Shown piece by piece: positions 55,829-62,216 of a stretch of 64,000 bases of DNA; within the stretch, counting starts at the first letter, position 1, and every line of letters begins with the position of its first letter. The stretch is from assembly GCF_900102005.1 (NCBI RefSeq), contig NZ_LT627736.1, positions 930,001 through 994,000 of the forward strand, given 5' to 3'. This DNA is from Microbacterium sp. LKL04. Its GTDB lineage: Bacteria > Actinomycetota > Actinomycetes > Actinomycetales > Microbacteriaceae. Under the pieces are notes generated by a model. That model was given only the letters and a program-made list of their open reading frames with translations. It made no database searches and was not told the origin of the DNA. A program made the translations under genes and the position numbers.

Positions 55829-55851
55829 ACCGGCACGGAATCCGAGTTGAC

Positions 55852-55865
55852 ATAATGTGCATTAT
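55852..55865. repeat. ATAATG-TG-CATTAT inverted repeat
   Basis: Perfect 6-bp arms, A/T-rich in a very GC-rich background, between the convergent 3' ends of the ROK gene and a membrane-protein gene. TTGACA (55847-55852) adjoins it but no -10 lies at 17 bp and no gene starts there. Function not assigned. Confidence 0.35.
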
Positions 55866-55886
55866 CGGCGAACAGGGAACGAGGCA

Positions 55887-56891
55887 TCACCGGGCGAGGC
55901 AGGCTGTGGCGATCGTCGCGTGGATGAAGCCATCGATCGTCGTCCGGTCCGCCAGCCGCAGAGACACCGTCGACTCCGGGTCGAATCGGATGTCGAGCTG
56001 GATCGCACGGTCGCGCTCGTAGCCGGCCGCATCCCAGGTCGCGAGGATCTTCGCGACGGATGCCGCGTTGTCCGGTGTTGCGAGCGTGAAGGTCACCGAT
56101 GATCGCGCGGTCGAGCTGTCGCATTCCGTTCGCGTCGGCGCAGTCGGCGTCTCGCCCGCCGCGCCGTGAGCCCCGGCGACCGAGGCACGTGTCCGCGCGT
56201 ACATCTCCGTCACCTCGGCCTCGGCACGGTCCAGGGTGATCGGCGCCGCCGGGGTCGGTGTCGGTGCCGGCGGCGCCGCCTGATACGTCGGACGTTTCAG
56301 TCCGCAATCCGCTGCGCGTGGCTTCAGCTTCGGTACGGCGACGGGCCCGTTCTCCGCGGATGCAGACGACACCCGCAACGTTCCGTTCTGCGTCGTCACC
56401 GCGTATTCACCGTCGTGGAACGGCATCGCGGCGTCGGGGTTCGACAGCGTCGCCGCCCGCGTGCCGACGAGCCCATCCATCCGGTAGAGCGTGCTCGAGC
56501 TGGAGAGCCAGTGCGTCTCCTCCCGGACGACGTACCCGGTGTCGCACCCGTCATCGTCGACGAGTGTCGACACGACGGTGGTGGACAGCGTCGCCAGGAG
56601 TACGCCCGCGCCCGCGACGACCACTGCACCGGACAGGATCACGCGCGTCAGGACCACTCCCACGCGTCCTGCGATGCTCTGCCCACGGAGGCTGAAGGCG
56701 ACGACGGCAGCGTCGACGGCGCCCGCCAGAACGAGGACGGCCATGACCTGGGGTGAGTCGAGCGTCCCCACGAGGACGGTCGTCTTCCCGGTCGTCAGCG
56801 CTGCGACGGCCGTCATGCCGCCGACGATCATGACCGCGACCACCGCGGCGGACACGCGGATGCCGAGGGTCCCCCGTCGCACCTCACTCAT
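55887..56891 (-). CDS. hypothetical membrane protein
   Basis: 334 residues, not recognised. Three hydrophobic segments in the N-terminal third (about 13-30, 45-62 and 75-98) are followed by a long polar, probably external part. That part has four Cys (DDDGCDTGYV, ADCGLK, TECDSS, TACLAR), a Thr/Pro-Ala linker (APPAPTPTPAAP) near residue 203, and a final alpha-beta-like segment. Start is placed at ATG 56891, with GGGG 9 bp upstream; ATG 56897 is also possible. It lies downstream of the XRE gene on the same strand, so it may share that operon. Confidence 0.7.
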   Translation of the reverse strand: MSEVRRGTLGIRVSAAVVAVMIVGGMTAVAALTTGKTTVLVGTLDSPQVMAVLVLAGAVDAAVVAFSLRGQSIAGRVGVVLTRVILSGAVVVAGAGVLLATLSTTVVSTLVDDDGCDTGYVVREETHWLSSSSTLYRMDGLVGTRAATLSNPDAAMPFHDGEYAVTTQNGTLRVSSASAENGPVAVPKLKPRAADCGLKRPTYQAAPPAPTPTPAAPITLDRAEAEVTEMYARTRASVAGAHGAAGETPTAPTRTECDSSTARSSVTFTLATPDNAASVAKILATWDAAGYERDRAIQLDIRFDPESTVSLRLADRTTIDGFIHATIATACLAR

Positions 56892-56922
56892 CGGCATCCG
56901 CCCCGCTTCACCGCCATCCGCG

Positions 56923-57150
56923 TCAGTGACCGGCGTCCGCGTCGCGATCGGGCTCCCAGCGCAGCACATCGCCGGGCTGGCACTCGAGCGCTTCGCACAA
57001 CGCGTCGAGCGTTGTGAACCTGACCGCCTTCGCCCGGCCGTTCTTCAAGACGGCGAGGTTCGCCGGGGTGATGCCGATGCGCGCAGCCAGATCGCCGACC
57101 GCCATCTTCCGCCGGGCGAGCATGATGTCGATGTCGACGACGATGGGCAT
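56923..57150 (-). CDS. XRE-family helix-turn-helix regulator
   Basis: 75-residue Cro/CI-like protein (YozG type). The HTH runs from about 15 to 66: KMAVGDLAARIGITPANLAV is the recognition region and FTTLDALCEALECQPGDVL the closing helix. The start overlaps the DUF2975 stop by one base (TGATG), so the two are coupled. DUF2975 membrane proteins paired with such regulators are a common unit whose function is unknown. Confidence 0.9.
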   Translation of the reverse strand: MPIVVDIDIMLARRKMAVGDLAARIGITPANLAVLKNGRAKAVRFTTLDALCEALECQPGDVLRWEPDRDADAGH

Positions 57151-57614
57151 CAGACGACCTCGTCGAGCTCGGAGCGCATCTCGATCGCCTTACGCAGCAA
57201 CGACTTCATCACGACGACGACGAGCGCGACTCCCCCGGTGGCCAAGGCGGCTCCGTAGATGATCCCGACCGCCCCAGGGGCGACCTGACCCGGCACCAGG
57301 AGCGTCGCGAACCCTGCCGTTAGGATCGCCGCCGCCGAAATAGCCCCGATCACGACATTCACGAATCGGAATGCACGTGCAGAGAAGACCGCATCGTCGG
57401 CCGCCATCGAGACGAGCCGCCAGATGCAGATCGCGACCACCTGCAGGCAGACGAGCCACAGGGCGACGATGGTGACCGAGGCCACTCGCCACCCTGTCGG
57501 GGCGTCGGATAGGTCACGCCAGACCGTGGGCAGGATCAGGACCTGGATCGCCAGAGAACCGACCAGGGACAACGCGATCGCGATGCGAAGGGTGAGGATC
57601 GTGGCACGACTCAT
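57150..57614 (-). CDS. DUF2975 domain membrane protein
   Basis: 154-residue protein with four hydrophobic helices (about 5-28, 42-63, 82-103 and 111-131). The pattern, length and adjacent XRE gene match the DUF2975 family. The segment DAVFSARAFRFVNVVIG between helices two and three (like PFxxxNVRRLR in the family) supports the call. ATG 57614; palindromic sites lie 8-37 bp upstream. Confidence 0.85.
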   Translation of the reverse strand: MSRATILTLRIAIALSLVGSLAIQVLILPTVWRDLSDAPTGWRVASVTIVALWLVCLQVVAICIWRLVSMAADDAVFSARAFRFVNVVIGAISAAAILTAGFATLLVPGQVAPGAVGIIYGAALATGGVALVVVVMKSLLRKAIEMRSELDEVV

Positions 57615-57621
57615 GATTGCC

Positions 57622-57650
57622 TTTCGATGGACATCTATCGAAAAACGATA
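57622..57650. promoter_or_regulatory. overlapping palindromes upstream of the DUF2975-XRE pair
   Basis: Two inverted repeats share a half-site: TTTCGAT (57622-57628) with ATCGAAA (57637-57643), and TATCG-N5-CGATA (57636-57650). They are the most A/T-rich sequence nearby and lie between the DUF2975 start and the divergent AEC transporter. An operator for the XRE protein or a PadR-like repressor is the likely meaning. Confidence 0.5.
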
Positions 57651-57687
57651 CATCTCCCCCGGTTCTGCGACAAGGGATGCCGCGACG

Positions 57688-57693
57688 TAGGCT
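57688..57693 (+). promoter_or_regulatory. candidate leaderless promoter -10 of the AEC gene
   Basis: TAGGCT ends 6 bp before the GTG at 57700. Confidence 0.5.
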
Positions 57694-57699
57694 CTAACC

Positions 57700-58632
57700 G
57701 TGCTGGAGGTGCTGACCGGATTCGTCGTCATCGGGGTCGCGATCCTGGTCGGGTGGATCATCGGGCGGATCGACCTCCTCGGCCCGACGGGGTCGCACGT
57801 TCTCAGTCGCCTCACCTTCTTCGTTCTCAGCCCGTTCCTGCTGTTCGTCGTGCTCGCTCGGGCTGACGTCGCCACGCTCTTCTCGGCGCTCCTGCCAGTG
57901 TCGGCACTCGCCGCCGTGACGGTTTTCGCCGTCTTCGGCCTCGTGTCGAGGTTCGTCTGGCGCCGCCCCGCAGGTGAGGTGCTCATCGGGGTGCTGTCCG
58001 CGGGCCAGGTGAACTCGAACAACATCGGCATCCCGCTCTCGCTGTACCTCCTCGGAAGCGCGGCCTATCCGGCCCCCGTCATCTTGTTCCAGCTCCTCGT
58101 TCTGACGCCGGTGGTCATGGCGACGTTCGAAGCGCTGACGACGGACGGTCGCCGCAGGCCGTGGCCCATCCTGCGGCGGACCATCACCAACCCGATCGTC
58201 GTGGGCTCGGTACTCGGCACGATCGTCTCGGCGACCGGCATCCCGCTCCCCCAGATCGTCATCGACCCGCTCGAACTGGTCGCCGGAGCCGCCGTTCCCG
58301 TCCTCCTGATCAGTTACGGGATCTCACTCAACGGCCAGCGCGTGCTCGGTATACCGGGACGACGGCGCGACATCCTTCTCGCTACCGGCCTCAAGCTCGT
58401 ACTCATGCCTCTTGCAGCATGGGCGCTGTCTCGGTTCGCCTTCGGTCTCTCCCCCGCCGAAGTCCTCGTCGTGACCGTTCTCGCCGCTCTTCCCACGGCG
58501 CAGAACGTCTTCAACTACGCACAGCGGTACACGATCGGTCAGACCGTCGCGCGCGACACGGTGTTCCTCACGACGATCGGATGCGTGCCCGTGCTCTTCC
58601 TCATTGTCGTGCTGCTGAGCCCCGGGGTGTGA
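57700..58632 (+). CDS. AEC family transporter
   Basis: 310-residue membrane protein with ten predicted helices in two five-helix halves, matching the auxin efflux carrier (AEC) family that exports or exchanges organic acids. QVNSNNIGIPLSLYLLGSAA, with the Asn-Asn and Gly-Ile-Pro of the discontinuous helix, and ALPTAQNVFNYAQRY in the second half are diagnostic. Substrate unknown (malate or similar acids in studied relatives). GTG start directly at a predicted transcription start. Confidence 0.9.
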   Translation: MLEVLTGFVVIGVAILVGWIIGRIDLLGPTGSHVLSRLTFFVLSPFLLFVVLARADVATLFSALLPVSALAAVTVFAVFGLVSRFVWRRPAGEVLIGVLSAGQVNSNNIGIPLSLYLLGSAAYPAPVILFQLLVLTPVVMATFEALTTDGRRRPWPILRRTITNPIVVGSVLGTIVSATGIPLPQIVIDPLELVAGAAVPVLLISYGISLNGQRVLGIPGRRRDILLATGLKLVLMPLAAWALSRFAFGLSPAEVLVVTVLAALPTAQNVFNYAQRYTIGQTVARDTVFLTTIGCVPVLFLIVVLLSPGV

Positions 58633-58639
58633 CCCCGGG
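58621..58639. terminator. small hairpin between convergent genes
   Basis: CCCGGGGT-GTG-ACCCCGGG, a perfect 8-bp stem overlapping the AEC stop codon and lying just before the SDR stop on the other strand. It lacks a clear T run. Confidence 0.4.
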
Positions 58640-58645
58640 CGTCGA

Positions 58646-59407
58646 TCACGCTCCGAACGAGGCGGTGTCGCCGATGAGGCGGGTGTGGTCGGCGGGGACC
58701 GGCTCCACCGCGGCGCGAGCGACCTCGGCCGCGAACTCCGACACGTTGTAGAGCTTGCCGGCGCTCTCGCGGCGCTCGGCGATGGCTCCGGGGTTCGCAC
58801 GCTTCAGCAGCGTCGCGGTGATGGTGCCCTCGATCATGTCGCCCGAAACGACGACGAACTCGACGCCCTTCTCGGTCAGCGCGGGGATGCGAGCGCGCAG
58901 CGCGTCCTCTCCGGCGCGCTTCGACCGCGCGACGGGCTCGTACTCCGGCATCGTCGGCGTCGTGTGGATGAAGTGGGCTTGGTGGCTCGTGACGAAGACG
59001 ACCCGGCCACCGGCCGGGATCAGCGGCAGAGCCGCCTCGAGCGCGCCGACCTGGGCGTCGCGGTTCAGCGTGAGGGCGTAGTCCTCGGCCATGCCGCCCT
59101 CCATGCCGCCGGAGGCGTTCAGCACGAGGATGTCGAGCGTGCCGAAACGCTCCTGGATCGCCGCGAACATCTCCGACACGGATGCCGCATCGGTGAGGTC
59201 TGCGCCGACGGTGAGGACCTCGACGCCGAGTCCACGCAGCTCCGTGGCCAGCTTCTCCGCGCGGGGGGCCTTGTTGCGGAAGTTGATCACAACGTTCGCA
59301 CCCGCCTGAGCGAGGTAGCGCGCCGTGTCGGCGCCGATTCCCCGGGACGACCCGGTGACGAGGGCGGTTTTACCGGTCAGGGATGCGGCGGGGACGGGCT
59401 GCGACAT
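58646..59407 (-). CDS. SDR family oxidoreductase
   Basis: 253-residue short-chain dehydrogenase/reductase. Nucleotide motif TGSSRGIG at 18-25, then LVLNASGGMEGGM in place of the usual NNAG, and Ser in VFVTSHQAHF. Instead of YxxxK the active-site helix reads PEYEPVARSKRAGEDAL, with Lys seven residues after Tyr. This form may define a subgroup, or catalysis may be altered. ATG 59407 has an AGGAGAG site. Substrate unknown; the missing YxxxK spacing makes the reaction uncertain. Confidence 0.86.
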   Translation of the reverse strand: MSQPVPAASLTGKTALVTGSSRGIGADTARYLAQAGANVVINFRNKAPRAEKLATELRGLGVEVLTVGADLTDAASVSEMFAAIQERFGTLDILVLNASGGMEGGMAEDYALTLNRDAQVGALEAALPLIPAGGRVVFVTSHQAHFIHTTPTMPEYEPVARSKRAGEDALRARIPALTEKGVEFVVVSGDMIEGTITATLLKRANPGAIAERRESAGKLYNVSEFAAEVARAAVEPVPADHTRLIGDTASFGA

Positions 59408-59459
59408 GGGGCTCTCCTGCGACGTGCTCGGCGGATGCGAGGCGGATGGGGCGCCGTCG

Positions 59460-59511
59460 AGCCTACCAATCTGGCGTGCCGGGCCTGAGCGACGGAGCCG
59501 GTTGGTAGTGT
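59460..59511. promoter_or_regulatory. mirror-image divergent promoters (SDR / NfeD)
   Basis: On the minus strand TTGGTAGGCT (-10 TAGGCT, 59465-59460) faces the SDR gene; on the plus strand TTGGTAGTGT (-10 TAGTGT, 59506-59511) faces the NfeD gene. CTACCAA (59463-59469) and TTGGTAG (59502-59508) are exact complements 32 bp apart. Leaders of about 45 nt and 24 nt are implied, each with a ribosome site. Confidence 0.45.
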
Positions 59512-59541
59512 GCGAGGACACGCCAACCGAAGGAGCCGACG

Positions 59542-60012
59542 ATGTTCCCGGATCTCATCCAGTACCTGTGGATCGGATGGCTGGTGCTCGCGGTCCTCTT
59601 CGTCATCATCGAACTGCTGACTCTCGAGTTCACCTTCCTCATGCTCGCGTCGGGGACTCTGATCGGCGGCCTGGGGGTCAACCTCGCGGGAGGCGTCTGG
59701 TGGCTTCAGATCCTCGCCGCCGCGGCCGTGTCGGCCCTGCTCCTGTTCACGATCCGGCCGCTCCTCCTGCGCGCTCTCCACCGCTCCAGCCAGCACATCC
59801 CGACCAACGTCGACGCCCTCACGGGCATGTCCGCGCGGGTTGTCTCCGTCTTCGTGGACGGCGACGGCTCGGTCAAGCTCGACAACGGTGAGACCTGGAC
59901 CGCACGGTTGGCGGATGCCGCGGCATCCGTCGCTCCCGGTCAGCGTGTCACCGTCACCGCCGTCCGCGGCGCCACCGTCGTGGTGGCACCCGAAGAAGGG
60001 ATTCCCGCATGA
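59542..60012 (+). CDS. NfeD family membrane protein
   Basis: 156-residue short NfeD protein: two or three N-terminal helices (about 8-28, 33-55 and 59-74), then the soluble OB-fold domain from about 85 (LTGMSARVVSVFVDGDGSVK, GQRVTVTAVRGATVVV). NfeD proteins act with SPFH proteins at membrane microdomains, and the next gene is such a protein, overlapping by ATGA. GAAGGAG precedes the start. Confidence 0.92.
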   Translation: MFPDLIQYLWIGWLVLAVLFVIIELLTLEFTFLMLASGTLIGGLGVNLAGGVWWLQILAAAAVSALLLFTIRPLLLRALHRSSQHIPTNVDALTGMSARVVSVFVDGDGSVKLDNGETWTARLADAAASVAPGQRVTVTAVRGATVVVAPEEGIPA

Positions 60013-60965
60013 TCCTCCCCGCCAGAGTCGACGTCGGCGGCTTCGTCGGCCAGATCTTCGTCGTCGTCCTTCTGGTCGTCGTCGCGATCTTCGTCGTCGT
60101 CGTCCTGTTTCGCGCCATCCGCATCATCCCGCAGGCCTACGCCGGCGTGGTCGAACGACTCGGTCGCTATCAGCGGACCCTCTCCCCCGGACTCAACCTC
60201 CTCGTCCCCTTCATCGACCGGTTGCTGCCGCTCGTCGACATGCGCGAGCAGGTCGTCTCCTTCCCGCCGCAGCCCGTGATCACCGAGGACAACCTCGTCG
60301 TCTCCATCGACACCGTCGTGTACTTCCAGGTCACCGACGCCCGCGCGGCCACGTACGAGATCAACAACTACCTGGGTGCCGTCGAGCAGCTCACGACGAC
60401 CACCCTCCGCAACGTGGTCGGCGGTCTCAACTTGGAAGAGGCACTGACCAGTCGAGACAACATCAACACGCAACTGCGTGTCGTGCTCGACGAGGCGACG
60501 GGCAAGTGGGGCATCCGGGTGTCGCGCGTCGAGCTGAAGGCGATCGACCCGCCCGTCTCCATCCAGGACTCGATGGAGAAGCAGATGCGCGCGGAGCGCG
60601 ACCGCCGCGCCGCGATCCTCACGGCGGAGGGCTCCAAGCAGTCGCAGATCCTCGAGGCGGAGGGTCGACGCCAGGCCGAGATCCTGCGGGCCGAAGGTGA
60701 CAAGCAGGCCGCGGTGCTCCGCGCCGAGGGCGAGGCGGAGGCCATCCAGTTCGTCTTCGACGCCATCCACAAGGGCGACCCCGACGAGAAGCTCCTCGCC
60801 TACCAGTACCTGCAGATGTTGCCGAAGATCAGCGAGAGCTCCTCCAACAAGCTCTGGATCATCCCGAGCGAGTTCACGAATGCACTCAACTCGTTCAGCA
60901 CCGCGTTCGGCGGCACGGACAAGCACGCCGCGAAGCCGGCAGGCGGGACGACCCCCTCGTCATGA
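60009..60965 (+). CDS. SPFH domain (stomatin/band 7-like) protein
   Basis: 318-residue protein with one N-terminal membrane helix (about 12-38), the SPFH domain (IIPQAYAGVVERLGRYQRTL to about 200) and a coiled-coil, Ala/Glu-rich segment with repeated AEGxxQAxxLRAEG units at about 205-245. Membership in the stomatin-like (QmcA/slipin) group is clear. It should form membrane-bound oligomers with NfeD. The C-terminus is a flexible tail (KHAAKPAGGTTPSS). It overlaps the next gene by ATGA. Confidence 0.93.
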   Translation: MILPARVDVGGFVGQIFVVVLLVVVAIFVVVVLFRAIRIIPQAYAGVVERLGRYQRTLSPGLNLLVPFIDRLLPLVDMREQVVSFPPQPVITEDNLVVSIDTVVYFQVTDARAATYEINNYLGAVEQLTTTTLRNVVGGLNLEEALTSRDNINTQLRVVLDEATGKWGIRVSRVELKAIDPPVSIQDSMEKQMRAERDRRAAILTAEGSKQSQILEAEGRRQAEILRAEGDKQAAVLRAEGEAEAIQFVFDAIHKGDPDEKLLAYQYLQMLPKISESSSNKLWIIPSEFTNALNSFSTAFGGTDKHAAKPAGGTTPSS

Positions 60966-61735
60966 ACCATCCGTGGTTCCTCGGTGAGTCGACCCCCCGC
61001 ATCCTGGCTCACCGGGGATTCGTGCCGTCCGATTCCGAGAACATCGCCGAGAACTCGGTCGCGGCTCTCGCCGCCGGCCGGTCGGCGGGGACGGTGTATC
61101 TCGAGTCCGACTGCCATCTGACCGCGGACGGCGATGTCGTGCTCTTCCACGACGACGACCTCCAGCGGGTCGCAGGCGATCCTCGGCCGGTCGCCCACGT
61201 TCGCACACGCGAGCTCGTCGACATCATGTCTACGCGAGGCGGGCTGGCGCTCCTCCCCGATGTCCTGCGAGCCTTCCCCGATGCGCGCTTCAACCTCGAC
61301 GTGAAAGCGGATGCCGCCGCTCAGCCTGTGGGCGCGCTGATCGCTCGCGAATCGCACCGAGTGCTGCTGACGAGCTTCTCCGACCAGCGGCGAGAGGTCG
61401 CCCTGCGAGCAGCCCGGGATCGCGGCGGCGACCCGGCGACCTCGGCCGGCTCGCGCACGATCGCGGGAGTCCTCGCGGCGCTCGCAGTCCGACTCCCCCG
61501 GCTCGCCGCGCGACGTCTCGACGGCGTGCAGGCCCTGCAGATCCCGGAACGCCACCGCGGCGTCAGGATCCTGTCGCGCCGCCTGCTGGATGTCGCTCAC
61601 CGCGCCGGCGCGGAGGTGCACGTGTGGACGGTCAACGAGCCCGTCGACATGCGGCGCCTGATCGACCTGGGCGTCACCGGCATCGTCACCGACCGGGCGG
61701 ATCTCGCTGTCGCAGAACGAGCGAGAGTCCTATAG
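60962..61735 (+). CDS. glycerophosphodiester phosphodiesterase
   Basis: 257-residue GDPD-fold enzyme hydrolysing glycerophosphodiesters to glycerol-3-phosphate and alcohol. Catalytic His and metal ligands: ILAHRGFVP with following EN, YLESDCHLTADGDVVLFHDD with Glu-x-Asp and the second His, and a later KAD in FNLDVKADAAAQ. VHVWTVNEPVDMRRLIDLGV is the typical C-terminal barrel strand. No signal peptide, hence cytoplasmic. It is coupled to the SPFH gene and lies upstream of rbpA. Confidence 0.92.
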   Translation: MNHPWFLGESTPRILAHRGFVPSDSENIAENSVAALAAGRSAGTVYLESDCHLTADGDVVLFHDDDLQRVAGDPRPVAHVRTRELVDIMSTRGGLALLPDVLRAFPDARFNLDVKADAAAQPVGALIARESHRVLLTSFSDQRREVALRAARDRGGDPATSAGSRTIAGVLAALAVRLPRLAARRLDGVQALQIPERHRGVRILSRRLLDVAHRAGAEVHVWTVNEPVDMRRLIDLGVTGIVTDRADLAVAERARVL

Positions 61736-61841
61736 TCGGCGGTCCTGGAGATCGGCTGTGAATACCACATCGATTGAGGACTTCTCGGATGATCCGCACA
61801 GGTGAGTTCGTTATACCTGAGGACGACGAGAGGACCACACA

Positions 61842-62213
61842 ATGGCAGATCGCAGCCTTCGCGGCATGCGTCTCGGCGCTTCGAGCCTACAGAGCGAAGA
61901 AGGCGTCGTGTTCGTAGAGCGCACCAACCACACCTACGTCTGCACGCAGTGCGAGCGGGAGACCGTTCTGACCTTCGCTGCAGACGCTGAGGTTCCCGAG
62001 GCCTGGGAATGCCGGACCTGCGGAGCCGAGGCAGTCCGCCGTATCGGCGACACCGTCGCCGTCGTGGATCACTCCGGTGACAAGGCCGCTCGCACCCACT
62101 GGGACATGCTCATGGAGCGTCGCACCATCCCCGAGCTCGAAGAGCTGCTCGAGGAGCGACTCGCTCTCCTGCGGTCCCGACGCGGCGAGAACTCCGGCAA
62201 GCTGAGCGCCTGA
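61842..62213 (+). CDS. rbpA: RNA polymerase-binding protein RbpA
   Basis: 123-residue actinobacterial transcription factor that stabilises open complexes with the principal sigma factor. Core domain with two CxxC pairs (CTQCERETV and CRTCGAEAV), a basic linker, and the C-terminal sigma-interaction domain around ARTHWDMLMERRTIPELEEL. Preceded by GAGAGG 7 bp before the ATG. TTATAC at 61811-61816 may be its -10. RbpA is restricted to Actinomycetota. It is convergent with lnt, 3 bp between stops, an arrangement also known in mycobacteria. Confidence 0.95.
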   Translation: MADRSLRGMRLGASSLQSEEGVVFVERTNHTYVCTQCERETVLTFAADAEVPEAWECRTCGAEAVRRIGDTVAVVDHSGDKAARTHWDMLMERRTIPELEELLEERLALLRSRRGENSGKLSA

Positions 62214-62216
62214 CAC

